Assembly: GCA_001465935.1 (NCBI GenBank)
Contig: LNKV01000011.1
Coordinates: 188,743-252,742 of the forward strand
Direction: 5' to 3'
Length of the DNA: 64,000 bases
From: Clarireedia homoeocarpa
Lineage: Eukaryota; Ascomycota; Leotiomycetes; Helotiales; Rutstroemiaceae
Part shown: positions 1-10,544 of the stretch, piece by piece
Position numbering within the stretch: position 1 is the first letter of the stretch
Layout of the letters: each line of letters starts with the position of its first letter
Notes under the pieces: model-generated
Told to the model about the DNA's origin: nothing
The model's database searches: none
What the model saw: the letters and a program-made list of their open reading frames with translations, nothing else
Made by a program: the position numbers and the translations under genes

Positions 1-648
1 TACATCTTGCTTTTCGCAACAGACAATGTTCCAATTCATCCCTTTTAATACCATTTCGTTTTTGAAGCCAGCAATCCTACCTACCCGCGTCTCCCGCCCT
101 TATCTGTTCGCTTCCGTTGATCCCGAAACAGGCATTCAAGGTCACTCTCGTAGTGGATGACAATATGGAAGCCGATGCAAATGCTCTTAATTCGGTATAC
201 TTTTTTTAATTCCTGTTCTACGCGCAGCGCGTGGGATTAATGTTGCTGGTGCCACGTACGGCTCGATGTCATGGTCTGCAGACATTCAATGCCTTGAACT
301 ATATCCATTTGGTGTTTAGACTTCTCTTAGCATTCTTCAATCTTCCAGAAGTTCGCCAACTAGACTTAAGAGGACTCCACGACTTCACTTGAAACCATTC
401 AAAATATCCCAGACAATTTTAGACAAGTAAGCTATTTGGACTCGATAGTCAAGAACAATATTTTGACGTAGAAACTTCTACTTTGACCCAGTATGCACAT
501 CTTCAGACACCATAGAATCTCCATATTCAGAAAAATTGTTCAAAATTATCTTGAACAAGTAAAAGCCTCATGCATTTGAGATCCATGCAGTGATATTCTC
601 CATGCGCCCAGAACGCCAGAAAGGGTGGATGGACCCCCGAATGTTTGG
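1..648. other. Intergenic, left edge
   Basis: No open frame with family resemblance was seen. The stretch is AT-rich and lies downstream of the minus-strand bet3 gene, so it should hold that gene's 3' UTR and perhaps the end of a gene outside the window. Confidence 0.4.
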
Positions 649-1425
649 CTAATCATCATCCATTGGCATCTCATCATCAATATACCTCACCAAGGTAATT
701 CTCATCTCGGTCGAATCATGTCCCCTTAAGACATCACTAATGAAGTGAGCCTCCACTTGCATCTGAACCATCTCTAAAGCGCCCCTCAATATACCACAAA
801 AGATGTTCGAATACCATAATTCGTCTTGTGCTCTTCCATCATCTGGTAGCTCCACGAAATCCGCTAACGGGTTCTCCTCGAATATCAGAGAAAACTGTTT
901 GTTGTCGCTCGTCCAGTTTGATACCGCTGGTGTAATATTCAGGAAGATCTTGAACCCAACCTATTCCCCTCATCAGCACAGATGTTGCCGAAGCTAAAAG
1001 CAAGAGCAATCAAAATACTTTAGAAATCATTTCCGCCGTCTCCCTAAAGTTTGAACATCGTCTCATGGTGTTTGACTTTGCAAGATAATCCTCAATCAAT
1101 CGCAGTCCGATGTTGTAACCCATCTTGTCGAGCTGTTTGTTGACTTCCACGTAGTCGCTCTCATAATCTTTACATAGCTGTGCGACGATGGTACCGTATG
1201 TGAGAGTGACGAGTTCGGCGTTGACTTTGTCTACTCGACTTCTGGAAGCGTATCCCGTCAGTCATGCTTCGGATTGTATCGAGAAGAGCCGCAGAACGGC
1301 TAGCTGTACTTACTTCCAGACCCTACGTTTAGATTTAGTATTTGGACTCTGAAATTGTGTCAGAGGCTGACAGATCAAATAACTTACTCCTCGCCCATCC
1401 GCGCAGCTTTATTTGACGAAGACAT
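649..1425 (-). CDS. bet3: TRAPP complex subunit Bet3 (TRAPPC3)
   Basis: Core subunit of the TRAPP tethering and Rab-GEF complex of ER-Golgi traffic. Exons on the minus strand are 1425-1388, 1322-1314, 1241-1019 and 960-649, giving 193 residues, the usual Bet3 length. The family blocks are in order: EEVWKSRVDKVNAELVTLTYG at the start, the KMGYNIGLRLIEDYLAKS helix, a WTSDNKQFSLIFEENPLADFVELP stretch, and the C-terminal CGILRGALEMVQM helix. The second exon is only 9 nt and completes the conserved EVWK. All joins keep frame and use GT-AG ends. The start is the first ATG of the open reading. The gene is divergent from the WD40 gene, with 267 bp between the start codons, so a shared promoter is likely. 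Family assignment is firm; the microexon is inferred from frame and conservation. Confidence 0.9.
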
Positions 1426-1692
1426 GTTTTAATGTGCTCTTTGTGCCCGCACATCAATGTTCTTGTGTTTAGTTCGTTCATGTCATATTCTGGAGCTGGT
1501 CCCTGAACGGCGAACCAATTCGGGCGGTGGAACTTTTCTGCCGCTCTATTTCATTAGCGTGTCCGCCTCAAAAATCACACACGCTCAATTCGGTCTTGAA
1601 CTTGAGCTCGAGTCAAAGTCGCGCGATTTCCAATATCACTTAGCTATTTCATCAGTAGACGTGCAAATCAACGGCTATTAGGACCTGTGATA
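1426..1692. promoter_or_regulatory. Bidirectional promoter region of bet3 and the U5 WD40 gene
   Basis: The 267-bp gap between two divergent start codons must contain both 5' UTRs and promoters. No clear TATA box is seen on either strand. Confidence 0.5.
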
Positions 1693-2925
1693 ATGGCTTC
1701 AGAAAAGCGTGCAGCTTCCGATGACCCAGGATCCTCACAGATTGTGGTAAAGAGGCAGAATGTAGGAAGCAATAGCACGGCTCTAGCTACTACCAATGGC
1801 TCAGGAGGAAGTGGCGCCCTTATACAATCCGTACGTTTAATTCTGCGCCTGTGGGAATGTGCCCTTTGAGTGTTGGCTGATTTGAAAAAATAGGCACCGC
1901 GAACGAGTGGTCTTCAGGCTCCGGTGATGCAACTTGCGGGTCATTCAGGCGAGGTGTTTGCTGCGAAGTTTGACCCCAATGGCAATTACATTGCTTCGGG
2001 ATCCATGGACAGGACAATCAGTGAGTGCTTGCGGTCTTCCATTAGACACGAATTCTAATAATTGGCAGATCTTTGGAGGACCTATGGAGATTGTGAAAAC
2101 TACGGAACATTGACAGGACACAAGGGCGCAATTCTAGATTTACAATGGTCGCGGGACTCTAGGGCACTATTCTCAGCATCTGCAGATATGCATCTAGCCA
2201 GTTGGGATTTAGAGACAGGTACGAGGATACGACGGCATATTGGACACGAGGAGATCATCAATTGCATGGATATTAGCAAGAGGGGTGAAGAACTTCTCAT
2301 AAGCGGATCGGACGATGGATACATTGGAATTTGGGATCCGAGGACGAAAGCTGCTGTTGACTTTATCCCTACCGAATTTCCCGTCACAGCTGTCGCATTG
2401 GCGGAGGCCGGGAACGAGTTGTATTCTGGTGGGATAGATAACGATATCAAGGTGTGGGATATGAGGAGAAAGGCCGTAGTGTACTCCATGCTTGGGCACA
2501 ACGATACCATCACATCGCTTCGCGTATCACCTGATTCTCAATCTCTCCTATCGAACTCTATGGATTCGACAGTCCGGACGTGGGACATAAGACCATTCGC
2601 TCCAACCGAGCGTCATATCCGAACATTCGACGGAGCACCTTCAGGAATAGAGAAGAACCTTATCCGCGCAAGCTGGGATGCTACTGGGAAAAGGATTGCT
2701 GCTGGTGCTGGGGATGGTACTGCTGTTGTTTGGAATAGTGAAACTGGCAAGCTCCTATACAAGTTACCTGGGCACAAAGGGACCGTTAATTGCGCCGAAC
2801 TATCGCCAGGAAAAGACCCTATCAGTAAAGCCTCCTACTCCACTTCCACATGCTGAATTGCTAACACAGACCTAGTTCTTACCGGTTCTTCGGATCGGAC
2901 TTTACTACTGGGTGAGTTGAAGTGA
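1693..2925 (+). CDS. snrnp40: U5 snRNP 40-kDa WD40 protein (SNRNP40/Spf38 type)
   Basis: WD40 propeller protein of the U5 snRNP, which binds Prp8 in the spliceosome. Exons are 1693-1830, 1894-2020, 2069-2824 and 2876-2925, coding 356 residues against about 357 in the human protein. The N terminus is a charged low-complexity leader. Seven WD repeats follow, beginning at QLAGHSGEVFAAKFDPNG and GSMDRTI and ending with LTGSSDRTLLLGELK. Typical GH...WD pairs are visible, such as LTGHKGAILDLQWS and LGHNDTITSLRVSPD. The terminal exon is read through a GTGAGT-like string because ...LLLGELK-stop matches the expected family end. The start is the ATG at 1693; a GTG six bases upstream in the same frame is not credible in a fungus. 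Confidence 0.9.
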
Positions 2926-2959
2926 GCCGATACAATCCAAGTAATGTCGTTGTCAAATA

Positions 2960-3301
2960 GCATGATACCCAAACACCACAAGCTTTCGAGAAAGAACTAG
3001 GGATTCAGAAGTACGATACGAGAAGATCATAGCGACTTCTAATATAGTTCGCAAGGCGTTTAATGGCACGGGAGACTTGGAGGGCACAAGTTTTGCAGGT
3101 GTTTTACATCGACGGTACGGTGCGAAAAATGTTACTTCCAAAAAGCTCAAGGAGCTGAAAAAAAGCGCACAAGCTCGGGGTCCTAATTCTACACATTTAC
3201 CCCTCATGATTCCCGGTCACTATATTTGGTTCAAGCCACGCAACGGGTCGGGATTGAGCGAAGGCGATCCGCAGTCACGAGAAATTTGTAAAGCTAGATA
3301 A
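2960..3301 (+). pseudogene. Open frame without start codon, unrecognised relic
   Basis: About 110 codons are open from 2966 to 3301 in one frame without an ATG near the 5' end. The translation looks protein-like rather than random: a basic helix near YGAKNVTSKKLKELKKSAQ, then ARGPNSTHLPLMIPGHYIWF. It follows a possible acceptor at 2960, but joining it to the preceding WD40 gene would break the frame (TGA). I do not recognise the family. It could be a decayed exon or mobile-element fragment, or chance. Confidence 0.25.
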
Positions 3302-3396
3302 TTCTGTAGTAATAGGACAGATGTATTGCACAACTGCTATAGAGGCTGATTAACTTTGACCCTTCTACTTACAACTAAACCAAGGTAGTGCAAGTC

Positions 3397-3463
3397 GACT
3401 TTTAAGCGAATGGCTCCCCTGGAGGCGGTTCCCGCCCCCAGGGGAACCATTCGCATAAAAGTC
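3397..3463. repeat. 67-nt near-perfect palindrome (long hairpin)
   Basis: The left arm 3397-3422 and the reverse complement of the right arm 3438-3463 agree at 24 of 26 positions. Between them GGCGG (3424-3428) pairs with CCGCC (3432-3436) around a TTC loop, so the whole 67 nt can fold into one hairpin with few mismatches. Flanks beyond the arms do not match. It lies about 470 nt past the WD40 stop codon and 1.3 kb before the next start. Confidence 0.85.
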
Positions 3464-4748
3464 CAAAACGGCGTCCACCAGGCAGCTGTAAAGAAGATTT
3501 CTCCACGTAGTTGACAAATTATCACGAGCGCGGTTAATCAATTAGACGAATCGGCTTTCCCCTGACCATGGAAGCGCAAGCAGATTGGATTGGTGGAGCG
3601 CAGCTTTGATCTGAAACAGCCTTAATCTCTGGGGCGCTGCTCGGGAGCTTCATCTCGAACGGATTATGTCCCAGATCAGCTCATTTGCGCCCCAACACCA
3701 AATCAAATGCTGCGTCGGCAAGCACGATCCTTGAAATACTGCAGATGCATTCGATAACGAACGAGAAACAGACATTTCGAATTCCAAAACCTCACGATTA
3801 GCTGTCGCAGATTTTGGCTGGCTCTGCGCACCTTCTCTTCTTTCTGGGTACAGTAGTACGTCGTAGAGAGATGAGCTCCTGACTTTATAGGTAATTACTG
3901 CTCAGAGCTACCTGCCTGCCTATCTCCTATGTATCGTATACCCATGTCGGCTTCATGAGACACAGCTCTTTCTAGCTCTTCCTTTCTCTGTCGCCCGCTC
4001 GCTCTTCCTCTCCCTCTCTCGATTCCTTCCTCGAGTGTTCATATCCACTCAAAATCTCTCAGCTGCAAAAGGCGATTTTTCCTAATCGTGTTGTTCTCTT
4101 GTCCTATCCTTTCCCCTCCTCGTCTTTCTTTTGTGCATTAATTTCTTTCGTTTATGTGTATTTCGTACCTGCATCCTACCTCCTGCATACTATGCTATGC
4201 GTCCGTGAGCTGAGCACTCCGTTCTCTTCTTCAAACATCTAGTGGATAATCCGAATCGACCTTGAGACTCCAATCGCAGAGCGAGGGAGATTTCTCACAG
4301 ACGTTTCGAATTGTTCTGTCCATTTCCACTGTCTGGGTCAATCTCTTGGTCTATGCACTCCTTCGCTCTCTACTTGATTTGTTACAGTAGTACTTTACGT
4401 CGACAGCTGTTTTCCCCATAACCTGCAGGATTCCCGCACTTCCTTGAATATCCTGTCAGTAGGTGGATCCTTTCGCACTGCGCACCACTCGCTCATTATT
4501 GACCTAACAATTTCTTGCCAATTGACGGACGGGCTGCGGGCTGGCTGTTATCGCGATAATAAGACCGTTCATTCGACCTCATGTCTTCGAGTCAGATGAG
4601 TATTAGGTCGTGCTGAGAGGACCAGCTTCTCGCCGCTGAACAATATATTGTGGGGGCGTCGCGCGAGCTGAAACCACATTAAGAAGTCGTCATATTGGGG
4701 ACATTACTTTATTCAGTCACTCGACACGATTCGCATATTCGAAGCAGA
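3464..4748. other. Long intergenic or 5' UTR region, pyrimidine-rich
   Basis: No gene was seen. From about 3955 to 4160 there are long C/T-rich runs typical of fungal promoters just upstream of transcription starts, so this probably holds the promoter and a long leader of the PPxY membrane protein gene at 4749. Confidence 0.4.
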
Positions 4749-6038
4749 ATGTCTCCTTCACAACCAGTCGGCCATAGGCATATGCCATCGACAGAATCCG
4801 CAAACCGACGTCAATCGAGATTAGGTGATATTCGTGGAGGATTACATTCCTTATTTTCAGGCCGTGCAAGTTCAGGGGAGACCAGGAGTCCCACACCAGA
4901 AAGCCCTAAAGCGCCTCGATTACCTGGACTTGGAGGTCTACCGTCGACTCGAATTTTTATTCCAGGCCTAACGTCTCATCGAAGCTCCATGCGCCGAAGC
5001 ATTTCATCAACTGCTCCCGTGCTACCTCAACACGAAGATCCGTCTTTACCTCCTCCTCCTTTCAACCCACGTCCTGCTAGTCGATTTTCGCAGTCCACAC
5101 AGCTCCCACCCATTTCCACAATTCCTCCAACAGTACAGCGACGTTCAGAAAGAAGATTTATTGGCGTGGATCCTGCTGAGCAGCATTTGGCGGATTTAGT
5201 AAATGATGGGAGAAGACGAAGGAGGAGGAAGTCTCATAGTCGACAGAAGTGTTTGCCCAGAATTCGGAATAAGAAGATACGGCAGAAGATAGTCAGCTCG
5301 ATTGTATCTGGGATTGTATGTAAAGCCGCTCTAGTCTATGACCGATTTCGTTACTAACATGTCATCAGTTCCTTACCCTTGTTCTCACGATTTGTATGTC
5401 ATTCTATGCACACAACCCCTCTCTAGTTTATTGGCCACTAACGATATCTAGATCTCGCCTTGGCACTATCAGCCAAGAATGAGAGCCAAGAGTTCCATAT
5501 CCTACTAATTTTGATTATCCTAATAATCACCATATTTTTCTGTCATTCTCTGATTCGTCTTTGTATGATGATCATTAACCCGCCGGCAGAAGGCGAGTCT
5601 GGCCTTCAACGTTTGCCTTCGATGGTCGGACCGGGTGGATATGCGGAAACGTCAGTCCCTATACGAGTTGCTCTTGCGAGAGACGAGGAAGCAGCAGGAA
5701 TCGAAAGTGAAGCGACAAAAGTTCCTCCGCCAGCGTATGGCCTATGGCGCGAATCAGTGGTATGTAATTCTCGGGTCAATATATTATTTTGCTCGGCTTC
5801 TAATCCCCATAACTAGCGCGTGGACCCGAATAGGATATACTGGCAGAGGAACGAAGCGCCATTAAATCGGACGCTCTCCCGATTATCAGAACGTCCTTCA
5901 ATGGCTAATAGGCCACCTTCTTACATGTCCGATGATGGGGTTGGTTATGTGGTGGAAGCTGCACCGCGATCAACGGTTCCAGGAGAAGGTCCATTACCTC
6001 CACATCCGGCAGAGCGATCAGAATGGCCACGTTCGTGA
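4749..6038 (+). CDS. Membrane protein with two PPxY motifs
   Basis: Exons 4749-5315, 5369-5393, 5452-5759 and 5817-6038 code 373 residues. The N-terminal half is a Ser/Pro/Arg-rich, probably disordered, cytosolic region ending in a very basic stretch (GRRRRRRKSHSRQK). Two hydrophobic segments follow at about 183-204 and 212-237. The C-terminal part carries PPPAYGLWR and RPPSYMSDDG, both PPxY motifs of the kind bound by WW domains of Rsp5/Nedd4 ubiquitin ligases. By analogy it could recruit Rsp5 to a membrane; this is inference. The 25-nt second exon lies within the first membrane segment. The start is the first in-frame ATG. I recognise the pattern as conserved in filamentous ascomycetes but know no named function. 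Confidence 0.75.
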
Positions 6039-6907
6039 GTTTCGTTTATAGGAGGAACGAACGCAAGAGAAGAAAGCAGCACAGTGCCTTGACGGTTTTC
6101 ATGTACATCCTGTAGATAGGAGATTTACTTATTGTACTTTTCGCATCTAGACTCTACCCCTAGATGCAGGGTACTGGTATCCGGGGATGGAGTTCTTGCG
6201 AAATATTGTATATTCAGGCGTTGAGCTAGGGTTACATATACCTTTGGATGGGAGGGATATTGATTAGCGTTTCAGCATAGTATCTGGAGTATTTTGTCTT
6301 TTTTTTTTCTTGTCTCCGATGGGGATGAGATGGAATGGCATCACCTTTGGCTGGGCCATGTACTGTACGTGGAAGAAGATGGGGAAGAAATTTGAATAAT
6401 ACTACGCAAAATCCCATGTTGCGGCTGACCGCAAGGGTTAGGGATTGTGTATTATTTTGACGTAGTGGCTAAGCCGCAGGTGCAGAGGACTCATTGCTCC
6501 TGCTCCTTTTCTGCGATTCTATATATTCTAGAGATGTACTCTCCAGAGGTTTTTTGCATTTATATTTTGCTTCATCAAAGGATGATCTTACGGAATAGTC
6601 TCTCTCGCCAGCATATTCTAGTGCCATGATTTCACGTACATTTTCCCTCGCTTGTCAATATAACCTAAATAACACGACGGTTCTAGGGGTGCCGATTGAG
6701 TTGATAGTATCCCCTGGCTGTAACTATAATTTATGGGTTACAACTTACAACCGAACGACCTCTAAGGGGTTGTAGGTAGGTATTGAAACGTTATGTATTC
6801 TCGGTTATGGTACCTGGCAGATTTCTTTGCCAAGGGAATAATCCTAGAGTAGGATGAGAGAAGAATTGAATGTATTCTGACATTTTCATAGTTGCTGGTT
6901 TAAGTAG
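6039..6907. other. Intergenic
   Basis: No gene was seen. It holds the 3' UTR of the PPxY gene and the promoter of the next gene. The missing 5' exon of the 6908-8170 gene may lie at its right end. Confidence 0.35.
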
Positions 6908-8170
6908 GTGTGTGTATTTCTTACTCGTACCATTCAATTCTCCGTACATCCCACTCTCTTTTTCTCTTTCTCCTCCCTCCTCTGTCTCCTCCTCCTCACC
7001 ACCCCAACCAATGCCTCTCTTACCCTCGAGCGCTTTTCCTCCTGGTACCCCAAATGGCACGATGCCTTCGCCAACATCACCGCCACGGCCTGCGCGCCGC
7101 AATTCGCCGCCTGGAAAGAGCACAAGCAGTCTCCGTCCCCCTCAACCAACTACTCCTCCATCGACCCGGGCTTCAAGATCTGGGGTCCCGGCACCGTCTC
7201 CGCCTTCCTCATCGACTGCATCCTCGAGCACACGCCCGAGCTCATCAAATCGAGCATACCGTCCACGCAGGTCATGATCCTAGCAACGCTGGGTGCAGGC
7301 GTCCAGGAAACGTCGCTGCTGCTGGTCGGGGGCGAGCATCAAGTACTGGCGTTTTTGCTGTGTGTGGGCTCGCCGGCGGTGGTGGTAGATGCGGCGGAGA
7401 TCAATTTCCAGGAACAGTTTGCGCAGATTCGAGATCTGTATTTGTGGATTCCGTTGGGGTTTTTTGCGCGTACAGGCGCGGGCAGAAAGTGGGTGTTGCT
7501 AGGGGAATATGTAGTGGCGACGGCGGCGATTATTAATGTTGCATGGTTGAGCTATGAGGTTGCGTTGAGGGGGGTGTTTACGATTAGTAAGAGTGGGTCG
7601 TGGTTACCGGCGTTGTGGACCTTTATGGGAGTCGTGATTCATCTGTTTGGAGCAGCGGCGCTGTGGTTGTTGATTAGGAGGGCAGGGGTGGTGGGGAAGG
7701 GAAATGAGAAGCAGAGTGCGAAGGGGAGGGGAAAGAAGATTGCTGTTCTCTCGTGGATTAAAACACAGTTTTCGCCTGTGCGAGCTGGAGGGGGAGATTA
7801 CAAGAAGCTGGGACACATGGAATCGCTTTCTCGGACACTCTTCTACATCCTGTTGGCGTGGTTTACGACGGTTCTTGCGGCGTGCAATCTTCTATTCGGG
7901 ACGATACTTTTCTCGAGTTTGTTGTTTGTCAACCCCACGGATGGAATCTTCATTGCCTTGAGGTATATGGCGTCGGTAGTATTTTGCAAGTTAATTATGA
8001 CGTATGAACTTGCAGTATTGAGGTATGCAATTAGATATGAGGTTCAAGAGGAGGAGAAAAGAAGGGATGGTGAGGGTGGGTTTGGTGCCGGGAGCGGGGA
8101 GATGGATTGGGAGATGGCAGGGCTGAAGGGAGCTTATACTTTGAGGAAGGATACGTTGGTGCAAGATTGA
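6908..8170 (+). CDS. Polytopic membrane protein, unrecognised; 5' end uncertain
   Basis: A single open frame of 420 codons. It opens with a hydrophobic leader (LFFSFSSLLCLLLL) like a signal peptide, then a luminal segment with two cysteines (TACAPQF, LIDCIL). About seven hydrophobic helices follow, for example MILATLGAGVQETSLLLVG, VLAFLLCVGSPAVVV, YVVATAAIINVAWLSYEVAL and LFYILLAWFTTVLAACNLLFG. The tail is charged (EVQEEEKRRDGEG). A stop at 6905 lies directly upstream in frame and no ATG precedes the leader. The frame opens on GTG, so the true start is probably in an upstream exon or the reference has an indel there. Codon use becomes markedly GC-rich from 7040. It may be a fungal-specific family; no function is claimed. 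Confidence 0.6.
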   Translation: MCVFLTRTIQFSVHPTLFFSFSSLLCLLLLTTPTNASLTLERFSSWYPKWHDAFANITATACAPQFAAWKEHKQSPSPSTNYSSIDPGFKIWGPGTVSAFLIDCILEHTPELIKSSIPSTQVMILATLGAGVQETSLLLVGGEHQVLAFLLCVGSPAVVVDAAEINFQEQFAQIRDLYLWIPLGFFARTGAGRKWVLLGEYVVATAAIINVAWLSYEVALRGVFTISKSGSWLPALWTFMGVVIHLFGAAALWLLIRRAGVVGKGNEKQSAKGRGKKIAVLSWIKTQFSPVRAGGGDYKKLGHMESLSRTLFYILLAWFTTVLAACNLLFGTILFSSLLFVNPTDGIFIALRYMASVVFCKLIMTYELAVLRYAIRYEVQEEEKRRDGEGGFGAGSGEMDWEMAGLKGAYTLRKDTLVQD

Positions 8171-9001
8171 ATGGAATGATGATAGTGATGCCTTCAGAAT
8201 TTGGCTAGACAACAGTATGAAAGGTGTTAGTCGGCTTATGATAGTGTCAAAGGAGCAGGTAGAGGGGCAAGTCGATTGAGCCTTTGCTTGTCTTTAGACC
8301 TGGCCAGTTCAGTTCTAAAGCAGCTGAGATGGAGGAATGCAAAGACCTATCTTGGGTGGAAATTCATCACAATGAGATATGGGTCAAAATGCATATTCTA
8401 AAGCGATGTTCAACATTTTGGAAGGTTTCTTAGAGGTACTTTGTGATGAGTGGGCATGTAGCCTCGATGCTGGGGTTCTAGAGATGTTCTTCGAGTGATA
8501 TATGTATTGGGTGGCGAAGAAAGGAAGTTGAAGGAAATACTCAGTCGTAGTTAATTCACTACTTTCCCTGAAAAAAGCAGGGCGGCGAAAAAAGTGTGTA
8601 TAATTTGTGGTATGGCACCACGCCGTATGCGGCAATTATACAAAGAGACAGACTACTTCATTCTTATTTGGGTGATTGCCTTATGTTCAGGCATGAAGAA
8701 TATGCTTATTGACTACTTCCAAATCGTTGGGGAAATCCAAGACTCGCAACAGCAGAGACCCAGGAAGACATGCGGACCCAGAAGTGGGAACCAGTGCCAT
8801 AAAAGCTAGCAAGCAATGTTGACTTAAACCTCTTTGCAAGCATCACATTTATATGCAGTAGTTCTCTTCACAAAACTTTAGGAACAATGCCAGGAAGGGT
8901 GGTAGAATGACACCACTCTGTCGTATTAGTACTCAAGACACTCCAAAGTATTTCCCTATATGACTCCCCGGACGCCTGATTATAGCCCATATCAACGCGT
9001 A
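8171..9001. other. Intergenic between convergent genes
   Basis: Only short frames without family resemblance. It should contain the two converging 3' UTRs. Confidence 0.4.
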
Positions 9002-10544
9002 TCATCTTCGCCTATAATCATCTCTTGCCGTACGGCCGCCTCGGTTCCTGTCCCGGTCATCATACCTATCCCTATCCCTATCCCTATCTCTTCGGTCGCG
9101 ATGATCATACCTGTCATCTCTATCACGACCACCACCTCTTCGATCACCCTTTGAATTATAATCCCTATTGTCCCTATTGTCCCTCCTAGGACTTCTCGGA
9201 CTTCTACTTCGTTCTCTGGAGCTGGGCTCGTACTTCCCATCCCTTTCATGCTTCTTCCTTAAATCGTCCTCATCAATGACCATACCATATTTATCCCTTC
9301 TCGGCCCTGAACTGTAGTCTGCATTTCTGTACTGTCTCTTCTTTTCCAGTCCACTAACGCCACCAAACCCGCCACCTCCTTGTCTGCGTTTGGAGTTCGT
9401 TGCTGTTCGCCATGTGTCGGATAATTTCGACACGCTTTGGGAGAAGTCGACGTGGATTCTGTGGTCATCGATAAGAACTCCCTGCATTTTAAAATAGGCC
9501 TGCTCACAGGAGCTTTGCTCTTCGTATTCTATAAACGCGTATTGTAGGCTGTCGCCAGTTCGCTTGTCGCGAATCACCTCACAGGAAAGAATTTTACCAA
9601 AGCGGCTGAAGATCAATTCGAGATCCTCATCTGGTGAAATGAGTTAGCAGTGATACAAAAGCAATCAAGAAATGAAACGCAAACCTGTAGTAACCGGATT
9701 GAGCTTGCAAACAAATAGGACATTTTCCGGGGGCTTTACTTCCGCAAAAGGTAAATCCCCAACCATTTCCAAAGTCAAGGCTTGCGCCCTAGCCTCTCGT
9801 TCTCGTCGCTGCCTTTCAACTGTCTCCACATCTGCGTCTTCGTCCAATTTATCATCTTCAGCAATTCGAACTGTGGCTAGCTGTGCCTTTGAAGGTAGGG
9901 GACTTTCTGGTGGCTCGACAAGACCTGCTGGATCATCGTATGGATCATCTAGGATAACAGTATGCTTGATACGAATATCAACCAAAGGCCGTCCTTTATC
10001 ATCACAGAAAGCATCGTTGATTTTCTCAAGGGCATCAAAGCCCTCCACGACTTTGCCGAAAATGGCTGCCTTCCCATCCAAATAGTCCAAATCATCACCT
10101 AGGGTGATTATAAATTGACTGCCTGCGACGCGCTCATCTGGATCCCTCGCAGATGGCGCAGTAGCCATACTGACAGTCCCCCTCTCAGCATGCTTCAGTT
10201 TCGGATGAAAATCCGCTTTAAATGTTCTCTTCGCCGGTCCATCGATCAATCCCCATATTGAGCTTCCTCCATCACTATCCTTCAAGTCCGGTCCGATTGG
10301 GTCGCCAGTCTGACAGGAAAAGTTCTTCTGAACGCCGTATATGGGCGAGAAATTGTAGTATTTGATTTTGCACAGCTTTAGGAAGCTAAATCACCGTGGT
10401 TATCTTAGTATCTATGTGTTCAGCTACTTTATGAGCCAAAGGCATGGGCAGGGATGGGTCTTACTTCTCGCACAGTTTGGGCGCATAATCTACCAGAAGG
10501 TCAATTACAATGTCGCCCGCAGACGTTTCTAGTAGAACACTCAT
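9002..10544 (-). CDS. ppil4: Cyclophilin-RRM peptidyl-prolyl isomerase (PPIL4/Cyp6/Rct1 type)
   Basis: Nuclear cyclophilin with an RNA-binding domain, linked in other eukaryotes to the spliceosome and RNA polymerase II. Exons on the minus strand are 10544-10465, 10385-9685 and 9630-9002 (469 residues). The cyclophilin domain (about 1-170) begins MSVLLETSAGDIVIDLLVDY and includes FSCQTGDPIGPDLKDSDGGS and GSQFIITLGDDLDYLDGK. An RRM follows at about 246-325 (RNP2-like VLFVCKLNP, RNP1-like QYAFIEYE). The tail (330-469) is rich in RD, RS and RG dipeptides. Like PPIL4 relatives, the isomerase part departs from canonical CypA residues, so catalysis is not assured. A second intron splits the RRM. Confidence 0.92.

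Noticed and set aside
2100..2513. 137-codon minus frame inside the WD40 gene
   Set aside because: Antisense shadow of a firmly identified coding exon.
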